Source: a virus. From it: DNA of 64,000 nucleotides. A model generated the notes under the pieces. The model had not been told where the DNA came from. It saw nothing but the letters and a program-made list of their open reading frames with translations, and made no database searches. Below, in pieces: positions 35,489 to 42,214 of this stretch; the stretch's first letter is position 1; each line of letters begins with the position of its first letter. The position numbers were made by a program, and so were the translations under genes. Where the stretch lies: IMG/VR virus record IMGVR_UViG_3300045051_000987, positions 1-64,000 of that record; one strand, given 5' to 3'.

Positions 35489-35844
35489 GAGAGCACCTCG
35501 AGCTGGGCTCGCGCGTCGAGCCACGAGGCGTTCAGCCAGTAGCGGCGGAAGAGCTTGATCGTCGCCTTCACCTGCGCGTCGATCATCTCGAGCGCGGTGG
35601 GGCAGAGCTCCCACTCGATCACCTCGTGCGGGAGGTCCCACACGACGGCCGTGAGGTTCCACGCGCCGTCGACGATGACGCGCTCGCCGAAGACGGCCTC
35701 ACGCACCTCGACGCCGAGCGAGCGATCGATGCGCACGATCACGCGTTGACCGTACTCGCGGATCCCGAGCTGTCCGCTCGGAACGCGCATCTCGATCGAG
35801 ATCACGTCGTCGGTGAGGAGGGTGTGGGCGGGTATGTGTCGCAT
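35485..35844 (-). CDS. Unknown 119-aa protein
   Basis: ATG at 35844 with AAGGAG and stem-loop leader upstream (copy D). Beta-rich: TLLTDDVISIEMRVPSGQLG, YGQRVIVRIDRSLGVEVREA, NLTAVVWDLPHEVIEWELCP, followed by a helix (ALEMIDAQVKATIKLFRRYW). Overlaps the HicA-like start by 4 nt, so a partner function is possible, but it does not look like HicB. Confidence 0.6.
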   Translation of the reverse strand: MRHIPAHTLLTDDVISIEMRVPSGQLGIREYGQRVIVRIDRSLGVEVREAVFGERVIVDGAWNLTAVVWDLPHEVIEWELCPTALEMIDAQVKATIKLFRRYWLNASWLDARAQLEVLS

Positions 35845-35852
35845 GTCGGGAT

Positions 35853-35869
35853 CTCCTTGGGGCAAGCCC
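35853..35869 (-). promoter_or_regulatory. Stem-loop + Shine-Dalgarno leader, copy D
   Basis: GGGGCTTGCCCC AAGGAG before ATG 35844. Here it lies between two genes of one operon and lacks the class 3 promoter, which shows the leader is an independent unit. Confidence 0.6.
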
Positions 35870-35886
35870 CGTCGAGGGTGGAAGGA

Positions 35887-36168
35887 TCAGCCCTTGCGGG
35901 CGAGGAAGCTGAGGGCCGCCTTGAGCGTCGAGAAGGTCTCCACGAGGACGAACTCGCCATCGTTCATGTCCGGGCCGTCGAGCTCGCGCGTGGGGAAGCG
36001 GACGACCTCGACAGTCGTGAGGAGCGCCGAGGTGAGGTTGATCGCGTGACCGCCCTTCACGAACGACGAGAGGCGGTAGGCCGGGTTCGTCGTGAACGAG
36101 ACGCCGTTCGCCGCGCACCACGACTCCTGGGCCTGCGTGAGCTTCGTGATGTAGCCGTTCGTCGTCAT
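35887..36168 (-). CDS. Unknown 93-aa protein behind class 3 promoter C
   Basis: ATG at 36168, AAGGAG about 9 nt upstream with the stem-loop leader. TTNGYITKLTQAQESWCAAN, then AYRLSSFVKGGHAINLTSAL, TTVEVVRFPTREL, and FVLVETFSTLKAALSFLAR. Alpha/beta single-domain protein; no known family. First gene of the 35.3-36.2 kb unit ending in DpdA. Confidence 0.6.
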   Translation of the reverse strand: MTTNGYITKLTQAQESWCAANGVSFTTNPAYRLSSFVKGGHAINLTSALLTTVEVVRFPTRELDGPDMNDGEFVLVETFSTLKAALSFLARKG

Positions 36169-36179
36169 GGTCTCGTTCT

Positions 36180-36196
36180 CCTTGGGGCAAGCCCCG
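36180..36196 (-). promoter_or_regulatory. Stem-loop + Shine-Dalgarno leader, copy C
   Basis: GGGGCTTGCCCC AAGGAG before ATG 36168, 23 nt downstream of class 3 promoter C. Confidence 0.6.
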
Positions 36197-36218
36197 CGTC
36201 ACCGTCTCGATTGATTTA

Positions 36219-36247
36219 GGTATACACCCACCATCCCGAACGCGCCA
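36219..36247 (-). promoter_or_regulatory. Class 3 promoter, copy C
   Basis: TGGCGC (36242-36247), 17-bp spacer, TATACC (36219-36224), preceded by CTTTTTTC and followed by CTAAATCAATCGA. It sits right after the modification cassette and starts the next transcription unit. Confidence 0.7.
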
Positions 36248-36280
36248 GAAAAAAGATTCGCCCCGATGTCGATTTCTTCC

Positions 36281-36778
36281 TCAGCCCTTCGGCGCCGGGC
36301 ATTCGCACGGCTTGCCGCGGTCGTTCAGCTCGCAGCACCCCGCGCGTTCCTCGACCACGAGCTCGTCGAGCCCGTACCCGACCGTGCGACCCGCGAGCCG
36401 GGCGAACATCCGCGCGCAGTACTTCGGGAAGCGGCCCGATGACCCGATGATCTCTTCGGCGTCGACCCACGCGCACCGGCGCGATCGAAGCGTGTCGTCG
36501 TGGGTCGCGATCGGACGCTCGCGCCGATCCTCCCATCGCGTCGCGAGGAAGGCCTCGCACGTGTGCGGGCCGGCGCTGTAGACGAGGATCGACGCGGCGC
36601 CGAGAAGCACGATCCCGGTCTCCTCGAAGAGCTCGCGCGACGCACACGCGAGGCTCGAGGCATCGGAGGCCTCACGCCGGCCACCGGGGAGCCCGAGCCC
36701 GTCGGGATGAAGCTCGACGAGCACGAGGTGCTTCGTGGGGTGGAAGAGGAGCACGCACGCTGCATTCGGCTCGGTCAT
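36281..36778 (-). CDS. NUDIX hydrolase
   Basis: 165 aa, ATG at 36778 (ATGA overlap). The NUDIX box lies at about residues 31-55: GLPGGRREA then CASRELFEETGIVLL, with the metal-binding RELxEExG intact; the upstream Glu of the consensus is replaced or shifted by about one residue. The C-terminus carries a Cys-rich end (AGCCELNDRGKPCECPAPKG), unusual for NUDIX enzymes and possibly metal-binding. As the last gene of the modification cassette it could hydrolyse a nucleotide or cofactor by-product. The substrate is unknown. Confidence 0.8.
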   Translation of the reverse strand: MTEPNAACVLLFHPTKHLVLVELHPDGLGLPGGRREASDASSLACASRELFEETGIVLLGAASILVYSAGPHTCEAFLATRWEDRRERPIATHDDTLRSRRCAWVDAEEIIGSSGRFPKYCARMFARLAGRTVGYGLDELVVEERAGCCELNDRGKPCECPAPKG

Positions 36779-37326
36779 GACGTTCCTTCTCGCACGCGAC
36801 GCGCGCGCACCACAACGAGGGCGAACACGCGCCCGGCTTGATCGCCGGGCATGCGGATCGCGACGACGAGCTCAGGCGCGCGCTCGAGCACGACGAGCTC
36901 GGCGCCGGTGAGCGTGGCCTGGTGTCGCGCGCACGCGAGCGCGTCAGACGCGCCGTGCTCGTCGATCGTCCACTCCCATCCGGGCGTCGTCGCGAAGAGC
37001 ACCTCGCGCGCAGCGCCGTCGACGCCGAGCGACTCGACACGCTCGAGCGGGAGCGTGAGCACCATCGCCGTCGGGAGCTGCGCGCGCTCAGCGAGCGGGG
37101 CTCGCACGCGGCCTCTGATCTTCGACGTGTTCACCCGGGTGAACACGGGGCGCGGCGGACGTCCCTCGAGCGCGCGCAGGCGTCGAATGCACGTCGTCTC
37201 GTGCGGGTGGAAGGCTTGATCCGTCGCTTCCCCGATCGCGCGCGCCGCATCGGCGAAGCGCACGCCTTCAACGCGGATCTTCTTCACGAGGAGCGCGTCG
37301 AGCTCCGCCGTCCATGTCGAGGCCAT
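36775..37326 (-). CDS. GcrA/Myb-like HTH DNA-binding protein
   Basis: 183 aa. ATG at 37326 was chosen over GTG 37356 because a GGCATGAT box precedes it as at nine other starts. The N-terminal 50 residues (WTAELDALLVKKIRVEGVRF, then AARAIGEAT and CIRRLRALEG) resemble the GcrA/Myb-type helix-turn-helix. The dispersed palindrome is encoded in frame right after this domain as VFTRVNT. The C-terminal half is beta-rich (AMVLTLPLERVESLGVDGAA, GAELVVLERAPELVVAIRMP). It could regulate the cassette. It overlaps the chorismate mutase 3' end by 59 nt. Confidence 0.6.
   Translation of the reverse strand: MASTWTAELDALLVKKIRVEGVRFADAARAIGEATDQAFHPHETTCIRRLRALEGRPPRPVFTRVNTSKIRGRVRAPLAERAQLPTAMVLTLPLERVESLGVDGAAREVLFATTPGWEWTIDEHGASDALACARHQATLTGAELVVLERAPELVVAIRMPGDQAGRVFALVVVRARRVREGTS
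37128..37145. repeat. Dispersed 18-bp palindrome, copy 6
   Basis: Inside the HTH gene, read in frame as VFTRVN between the HTH and the C-terminal domain. Confidence 0.9.
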
Positions 37327-37651
37327 CGGCCCGATCATGCCGCGACGCGTGCTCACGCATCCGGCGCTTCACCTCGGCCCGACCTCGCTCGACGATGCCC
37401 CGCACGACGTCGGAGATCCCGACGCGCATTGCCGGCGACACGGCCTGGGTGAGGAGCCGGGTCGAGACGCGCTCGAAGATCGCAGCCTCGCGATCGGCGT
37501 CGCACGCGTCGAGGCCCGAGCGCACCTTGATCTGAGCGATCCGCTCGAGCTTGCGCCCGCGCGCGATGAGCAGGTCGACGATCGCATCGTCGATCACGTT
37601 GATCTCGTGCCGCACGAGCTCGAGGTCGGCCGGGATGGGCGTGTCGCTCAC
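37268..37651 (-). CDS. aroQ: AroQ-type chorismate mutase
   Basis: 127 aa from GTG 37651 (GTGA overlap with the CmoA-like gene). Residues 10-98 align without gaps over the first helices to E. coli chorismate mutase. The catalytic set R11, R28, K39, D48, R51, E52 corresponds to R14, R31, K42, D51, R54, E55 here; the Q88 position is not clear. The reaction is chorismate to prephenate. Prephenate is the carboxymethyl-group source for CmoA, the gene immediately upstream. The last about 28 residues overlap the next gene and look unstructured. Phage-borne chorismate mutase is very unusual. Confidence 0.85.
   Translation of the reverse strand: MSDTPIPADLELVRHEINVIDDAIVDLLIARGRKLERIAQIKVRSGLDACDADREAAIFERVSTRLLTQAVSPAMRVGISDVVRGIVERGRAEVKRRMREHASRHDRADGLDMDGGARRAPREEDPR
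37334..37339 (-). promoter_or_regulatory. Class 2 CATGAT box before 37326
   Basis: GCGGCATGAT, 7 nt before ATG 37326 (others have 6). Lies inside the 3' end of the chorismate mutase gene, so it would uncouple the HTH/NUDIX genes from the cassette promoter. Confidence 0.5.
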
Positions 37652-38379
37652 GACGACCTCACCGCGAGCCACGCGCCGAAGCTCAGGCACCGCCACACGC
37701 ACTCGACGGTCGTGAAGCCGGCGCCGCGGAGGAGATCCTCGTTCCACCGCGCCGTGCACGGCACGAGCACGCCCTCGAGCGATGCGGCCTTGCGGTCGAT
37801 CTCGTCGCGCGAGTAGCCCGCGGCCTCCTTTTCCGCGTGGTAGAGCGCGGTGAGCGCCTCGTCGGCCTCCGCGTCGCTCCCGAGCACCTTCTCGACGACG
37901 ATCAGCGCCCCGCCGGGCATCGTCGCCTTGAACACGTCGCGGAGGATGCGCTGGCGATGGTTGATCGGGAGGAACTGCATCGTGAGCACCGCGAGGGTCA
38001 CGCTCGCGCGCATGCTGAGCGACGGGTAGCCGGCGCGGAGGTCGGTCCCATGCACGAAGACGCGCCGCGTCGCGATCTCGCCTGCGAAGCGCGTGCGGCA
38101 GACCTCGAGCATCGGCTTCGACGTCTCGACGAGCTCGAAGACGTTCCGCAGCTCCGCGCGCGCGATCAGAGGAGCGATCGCGTCACCGCGCGAGGCGCCG
38201 AGGTCGACGATCGAGGAGCCCGGGCGCGCGTAGCGGTCCGCGAGGTTCGTCACGACGTCGCGCATCGCGTCGAGCTGCGGGATCGAGCGTCGGAGCATGT
38301 CCTCGAAGACACTCGCGACGCTCTCATCGAACTCCCATCGCTCGCGCGCGGGAAGGTGCCCAAGGCTCGACTCGCTCAT
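37648..38379 (-). CDS. cmoA: CmoA-like carboxy-S-adenosyl-L-methionine synthase
   Basis: 243 aa, ATG at 38379 (ATGA overlap with the methyltransferase). It follows E. coli CmoA (247 aa) nearly end to end: FDESVASVFEDMLRRSIPQL (17-36), SAM motif VDLGASRGD (58-66), LTMQFLPINHRQRIL (132-146), PGGALIVVEK (155-164), GYSRDEIDRK (188-197), GAGFTTVECVW and CLSFGAWLAV at the end. CmoA turns SAM and prephenate into Cx-SAM. By my alignment the carboxylate-binding Arg199 of E. coli falls on Ala198, with Arg196 two residues away, so catalysis should be tested. No CmoB is seen here. Confidence 0.85.
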   Translation of the reverse strand: MSESSLGHLPARERWEFDESVASVFEDMLRRSIPQLDAMRDVVTNLADRYARPGSSIVDLGASRGDAIAPLIARAELRNVFELVETSKPMLEVCRTRFAGEIATRRVFVHGTDLRAGYPSLSMRASVTLAVLTMQFLPINHRQRILRDVFKATMPGGALIVVEKVLGSDAEADEALTALYHAEKEAAGYSRDEIDRKAASLEGVLVPCTARWNEDLLRGAGFTTVECVWRCLSFGAWLAVRSS

Positions 38380-39488
38380 GGGGCCGAGGATGCCTCGATC
38401 CAGCCCTCACGCACGAGCCCGAGCGGTGCGAAGACGCGATCGCGCAGCTCGCGCCCGATCGCGAACATCATCGGGGGCGGGACGCTGCGCGCGAGCCGCT
38501 CCCATTGCTGAGCGAACGTCCCCGTGAGCTCGAAGTCGTCGGGGAAGCCGCAGATCCGACGCAGCTCGCGGATCGTGAACTTCCGGCGCTCGAGCGGGTG
38601 CGTGACGCTCGCCGCGGGCTCGCCGCCCTTCACCGTGATGCACGGGCTCGGCTTGTTCACCGGCGCCTTGATCAGGTTGAAGTACTTCTCGGACCACACG
38701 CCGGGCCGGAGCTTGTTCCACTCCGCATCGAGGCTCGGAACCATCGCGCGGCGCGCGGCCTCGAGCTCCTCGATCGTCGGCTCGATCCCGCTCGGCTCAC
38801 CGATGATGTGCGGGATCGCTTCGGCGAGCGTGAACGCGCGCGCGAAGGGCTTGGGGTAGGGCACGTCGCTCGACGTCGCGATCCCGAGCTCGCTCGCGAG
38901 ATCACGGCGCACGCCGACGAGGATCACGCGCCCGCGCTGCTGAGGGACACCGAGCCACTGAGCATCGAGCTCGCGAGCGGCCGCGACGTAGCCAGCCGCC
39001 TCGAGCCGCTTCATCACCGTGTGGAAGTAGCCGAAGGCCTTGCCGCGCACGAAGCCCGACACGTTTTCTGCGATGAACGTCTTCGGCTTCACGCCCTCGA
39101 GCAGGCGGAGCCACTCGAAGAAGAGATCGTCGGTGCGCTGCTTCACGCCCGAGTAGGCCTTCACCTGGCCCCATCCCTTCTCGCGCGCGCCCACCATCGA
39201 GAAGCTCGAGCACGGGGGAGAGCCCTCGAAGACGTCGAGCTCTCCGGCCTTCACGCCCGCGCGCTCGAGCACCTCCTCGGGATGCACCGATCGGATGTCA
39301 CGCGGATCGAGGAAGACGCTCGCCGCGTGGTTCTTCACGTACGTCGCGCGCGCCTCCTCGATGAACTCGTTCGCGAAGACGACGTCGAAGCCGGCCATCT
39401 CGAGGCCGAGGCACGAGCCACCGCACCCTGAGAACGTCGACGCGACTCGCAGCCCCGTGGTGCCCCGTGCGCGCGCGATCGCGGCCAT
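38376..39488 (-). CDS. C5-cytosine DNA methyltransferase with altered motif X (candidate carboxymethyltransferase)
   Basis: 370 aa, ATG at 39488. C5-methyltransferase motifs are present in order: I ASTFSGCGGSCLGLE (16-30), IV GSPPCSSFS (89-97, catalytic Cys93), VI ENV (141-143), VIII QQRGRV (183-188), IX RELRRICGFPDDF (307-319) and X (331-346). In motif X the usual Gly-Asn before Ser/Ala-Val-Pro is Ala333-Arg334 (codon 38487-38489). This Asn contacts SAM; changing it to Lys in M.MpeI was used to make an enzyme that takes Cx-SAM. Together with the overlapping cmoA and chorismate mutase genes I infer 5-carboxymethylcytosine synthesis. Plain 5-methylcytosine formation is the alternative. Confidence 0.88.
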   Translation of the reverse strand: MAAIARARGTTGLRVASTFSGCGGSCLGLEMAGFDVVFANEFIEEARATYVKNHAASVFLDPRDIRSVHPEEVLERAGVKAGELDVFEGSPPCSSFSMVGAREKGWGQVKAYSGVKQRTDDLFFEWLRLLEGVKPKTFIAENVSGFVRGKAFGYFHTVMKRLEAAGYVAAARELDAQWLGVPQQRGRVILVGVRRDLASELGIATSSDVPYPKPFARAFTLAEAIPHIIGEPSGIEPTIEELEAARRAMVPSLDAEWNKLRPGVWSEKYFNLIKAPVNKPSPCITVKGGEPAASVTHPLERRKFTIRELRRICGFPDDFELTGTFAQQWERLARSVPPPMMFAIGRELRDRVFAPLGLVREGWIEASSAP

Positions 39489-39513
39489 GTCGGGGACGCG
39501 GTAGCTCGTCGGC

Positions 39514-40179
39514 TCAGCTCTTCGTGACGGGGTTCCCGTGCCCGCAGCGCGAGCAGTAGACGATCGCCTTCGAGTTTGCATCGTGCTCCTTGAAATCCCC
39601 CGGGCTCTCGCGCCCGCTCGCACCCGGCCGATCGTCGCGCCCCGTCCCGATGTCCTTGAGCGTCGCGAGCATCGTCGTGACCTGCTCGTCGCTCCATCCG
39701 AGGCCTGCGACGCCGGGCTCGTACTCGCGGTGATCGGCGAGCATCTTCGTGAGGAGCTCCTCGTCGTAGCCCGCCGCGCGCCCGTGCTGGTTGTCCGCGA
39801 GCAGGTAGGCCTCGGCCTCCTCGGGGCCCGACCACGAGAGCCCGCGGATCACCGGCACGAGCCAGTCACCGTCGGGAGCGACGTCGATGCGCGCGGGACG
39901 CACCTTGCCGGTCGATCGGAGTGCGAGGAGCACCTCGATGCGTCCGTGACCCGCCACGACGGTCTGCGTCGTCTCGTCGAGCATCACCGGGAGCGTGTAG
40001 CCGAAGCGGTTCATCGACGCGGTCACGCCGTCGACGTCGTGGCGCTTGGGGTTCCGCGGCGCCTGGTGCTCGACGAGCCACGAGAGGCGCTCGTAGCTGA
40101 TCCGCATGCGCGCGGGCTCGGGGATCGGGGTCTGCGGAGGAGTCGGTGAAGGGGTCTTCTTCGTGCGTGCGTTCGCCAT
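39514..40179 (-). CDS. ParB/Srx-fold protein with C-terminal CxxC
   Basis: 221 aa, ATG at 40179. Residues about 25-135 match the ParB N-terminal (Srx-like) fold: APRNPKRHDVDGVTASMNRF (40-59), then VVAGHGRIEVLLAL (74-87) with the ParB box-II-like GHGR, then AYLLADNQHGR. The C-terminus has a half zinc site, CSRCGHG. In phages such proteins are often next to DNA methyltransferase genes and may be nucleases or CTP/DNA-binding switches. It is the first gene of the modification cassette. It is also a candidate reader of the 18-bp palindrome, since ParB-family proteins bind palindromic sites. Confidence 0.75.
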   Translation of the reverse strand: MANARTKKTPSPTPPQTPIPEPARMRISYERLSWLVEHQAPRNPKRHDVDGVTASMNRFGYTLPVMLDETTQTVVAGHGRIEVLLALRSTGKVRPARIDVAPDGDWLVPVIRGLSWSGPEEAEAYLLADNQHGRAAGYDEELLTKMLADHREYEPGVAGLGWSDEQVTTMLATLKDIGTGRDDRPGASGRESPGDFKEHDANSKAIVYCSRCGHGNPVTKS

Positions 40180-40198
40180 GTGCTCCCTGCTCGGCGCG

Positions 40199-40222
40199 AC
40201 CGTAGCAGGGCCAGGGGAGCGA
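40199..40222 (-). promoter_or_regulatory. Class 1 promoter-like element of the modification cassette
   Basis: TACGGT (40199-40204) preceded by TGC; an 18-bp spacer brings CTGACG (40223-40228) to the -35 position. A GGGAGC ribosome site follows before ATG 40179. Confidence 0.5.
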
Positions 40223-40224
40223 CG

Positions 40225-40500
40225 TCAGCCGCTCTCGACGCTCTCGCTCACGACCATCGGGGGCTTCACCTCCGACGTCGGCCACGGTGGACGCACGCGC
40301 CCGCCGTCCTCGAGCATCATCACGCTCTTCACGAGGGTGTTCGGGTCGACGCCGAAGCGCGCGGCCGCGACCTCGAGCAGCGCCTTCGCGATCGACTCCT
40401 CGGAGGAGTCGGCGGGCGTCGCGCAGTACGCGTAGACGATGTGCGCGAGATACTCCTCGGCCGTCACTTCTCGACCACGCTCCTTCTCAGCTTCCGGCAT
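40225..40500 (-). CDS. Unknown 91-aa acidic protein
   Basis: ATG at 40500, overlapping the previous gene by 14 nt. TAEEYLAHIVYAYCATPADS, IAKALLEVAAARFGVDPNTL, VKSVMMLEDGGRVRPPW: an all-helical domain with acidic and Val-rich tail. No family recognised. Its stop lies close to the promoter-like element of the cassette. Confidence 0.55.
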   Translation of the reverse strand: MPEAEKERGREVTAEEYLAHIVYAYCATPADSSEESIAKALLEVAAARFGVDPNTLVKSVMMLEDGGRVRPPWPTSEVKPPMVVSESVESG

Positions 40501-41011
40501 CTCCGGCCTCCTTCTCGAGGTTCGCGAACTTGAAGCCGCACGAGCACGGCGTCGGTGCGACGAGCGACCTCTCGGCGAGAGCACCGCACCGAGGGCACGT
40601 CGTGTGGACCTTCATCCCTTCGATCGCGCCATCGCCATCGAGCACACCGACCACGCCGGCACGTCGCGCGAACGCGACCGCGCGCCGCGTGACGCCGACG
40701 TGACCCTCGATCCATCCCACGCGAAGCCAGTGCAGACGCGAGCGGATCGAACGGTCGCGCGTGCTCTGCGCGATCATCGCGAAGAGCTTCGGCGCGATGT
40801 CGAGGAGCGCGTCGTCGACGGCGACCTTGCGAGCTGCGAGGCGCGTCGCCATCACCGCGACGTTCGCGCCGATGAGAGCGACGGGGAAGCTCTTCGGCGT
40901 GAAGAGCTGAGGGTGCGCGCGAAGGATGCGAAGCGCCTCCTCGAGAAGCGCGGTCACGCTCTTGAGCTCCTCGGCCGTGAGGGCTCGATCGTCGTGCTCG
41001 TTGTTCGTCAT
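40487..41011 (-). CDS. Helical protein with C-terminal zinc ribbon
   Basis: 174 aa, ATG at 41011. N-terminal two thirds are helices (LTAEELKSVTALLEEALRIL, VALIGANVAVMATRLAARKV, LDIAPKLFAMIAQSTRD). The C-terminus CPRCGALAERSLVAPTPCSC has CxxC and CxC, a zinc ribbon. A nucleic-acid or protein-binding role is likely. No family name. Confidence 0.65.
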   Translation of the reverse strand: MTNNEHDDRALTAEELKSVTALLEEALRILRAHPQLFTPKSFPVALIGANVAVMATRLAARKVAVDDALLDIAPKLFAMIAQSTRDRSIRSRLHWLRVGWIEGHVGVTRRAVAFARRAGVVGVLDGDGAIEGMKVHTTCPRCGALAERSLVAPTPCSCGFKFANLEKEAGDAGS

Positions 41012-41018
41012 GTGGCGT

Positions 41019-41297
41019 TCATCGGATCAGCGCGAGCCGGGGTGTGGCCGCGATGGTAGCAGGGGTGGGGGCTCGAACGATCGCACCGGCCTTCGACGCA
41101 TCTTCGAGACCATCGACGAAGGCTTCGCGCGCGGCGTGCTCGCCGGCACGCCGATCGGGATCGAAGAGCGCCGTCGCCATGCGGGTCATGATCCGCGAGC
41201 TCCACACCGACGCGTCGAGCGGCGTGCGCCACGTCCATCCGTTCTCGGCGAGCCGCAGATCGAGCTCGGCGCGGGTCTCGTCGCTCATCGTGAACAC
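41019..41297 (-). CDS. Unknown 92-aa protein
   Basis: Start taken as GTG 41297 because TACGCT lies 8 nt upstream; ATG 41288 in frame is the alternative. TRAELDLRLAENGWTWRTPL, VWSSRIMTRMATALFDPDRR, AAREAFVDGLEDASKAGAIV. Charged helical protein without recognisable motif. Confidence 0.55.
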   Translation of the reverse strand: MFTMSDETRAELDLRLAENGWTWRTPLDASVWSSRIMTRMATALFDPDRRAGEHAAREAFVDGLEDASKAGAIVRAPTPATIAATPRLALIR

Positions 41298-41305
41298 GGG
41301 GCCGG

Positions 41306-41311
41306 AGCGTA
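41306..41311 (-). promoter_or_regulatory. Class 1 -10-like box before 41297
   Basis: TACGCT with GT in front, 8 nt upstream of GTG 41297. Confidence 0.4.
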
Positions 41312-41317
41312 CAGGGA

Positions 41318-42196
41318 TCAGCCCGCGTCGCGCGGGGGTGAGTCGTCCTCGCCATCGTCGCGCGGCATGAGGCGCTGAGCTCGCTCGACGAGGCGCGTGA
41401 GCCGCGTGACCTGCACGCCGCCGTTCGGATCGGCGCCCATGCGGATCGCGTAGGCCGTGAGGCCGGAGACGAGCACGCGCTTCTCGCTCTCGATGGTGTG
41501 GTCGAGCGTGACGCTGCATCCGAGCATGCCGAGCGTCGATTCCGTGTCGGCGGTCGCCGACATCACGAGCTCGGCGACGAAGTCCTCGAAGCTCTGCTCG
41601 CGATCCTTCCACACGTAGTCGGTGAGCCACGAATCGTCGCTCGTGAGCACGTCGATCAGCGTCGCAGCGACGCGCATGAGGCGAGGGAGCGGCTTCGCGA
41701 CGACCTTCTCGATCGCGACAACCTCCTCGAGCCGCGTCTTCGCATCGACGCCGAGCGCCGCGCACGCACGCTCGAAGGCATCCTCGATCGCCGAGGGCAC
41801 GATGCCGGGGAGCGAGGTGAGCAGGCGCATCTTCACGATGGCGCCCGCGAGGCGATCGAGAAACTCGTGCTCGGTGTCGACGAGGGCGCGAGACTGAGGC
41901 GCCATCATGAAGCGGATGTCGAAGACGAGATGGTTCTTCGTCTTGGCGACGTGCACGACCTCGAAGTTGCGCGTGTCGTCCGTCTTGAAGACCTCGTTCG
42001 ACTTGAGGAAGTCGCTGACCACATCGCGCATGGCGCGCCGCGAGGCCTCGGTGTTCGTGTCGCCCGCGAAGAGTGAGGCGAGCGTGTTGCGGAGCCGCGT
42101 CTCGACGTTCTTCGTGACGATGATGGGCTCGGCGATCGAATGGTCCGGCTCCTTGAGCACGACCACGGTTTCGGGATCGAACAGCAAATCAGACAC
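41318..42196 (-). CDS. Unknown 292-aa protein
   Basis: GTG at 42196 with GAGGAGG about 6 nt upstream. Alpha/beta N-terminal part (LFDPETVVVLKEPDHSIAEP, FEVVHVAKTKNHLVFDIRFM), a long helical middle (IVPSAIEDAFERACAALGVD), a WKDREQSFEDFVAELVMSA helix and a basic/acidic tail. No enzyme motif found. It lies between terminase-adjacent genes and the modification cassette. Confidence 0.6.
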   Translation of the reverse strand: MSDLLFDPETVVVLKEPDHSIAEPIIVTKNVETRLRNTLASLFAGDTNTEASRRAMRDVVSDFLKSNEVFKTDDTRNFEVVHVAKTKNHLVFDIRFMMAPQSRALVDTEHEFLDRLAGAIVKMRLLTSLPGIVPSAIEDAFERACAALGVDAKTRLEEVVAIEKVVAKPLPRLMRVAATLIDVLTSDDSWLTDYVWKDREQSFEDFVAELVMSATADTESTLGMLGCSVTLDHTIESEKRVLVSGLTAYAIRMGADPNGGVQVTRLTRLVERAQRLMPRDDGEDDSPPRDAG

Positions 42197-42214
42197 AGGG
42201 ACCTCCTCGAGATC

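Noticed and set aside
35279-35844. HicA-HicB toxin-antitoxin pair
   Set aside because: The 69-aa protein looks HicA-like, but the overlapping 119-aa neighbour has no HicB features, so a TA pair is not claimed.
34450-40179. Complete 7-deazaguanine pathway
   Set aside because: Only dpdA is seen; no folE, queC, queD or queE homologue was recognised in the window, so no pathway is claimed.
41053-41058. TACCAT box resembling class 1 promoters
   Set aside because: It lies inside the 41019-41297 gene and is about 40 nt from the nearest start with no -35; weak.
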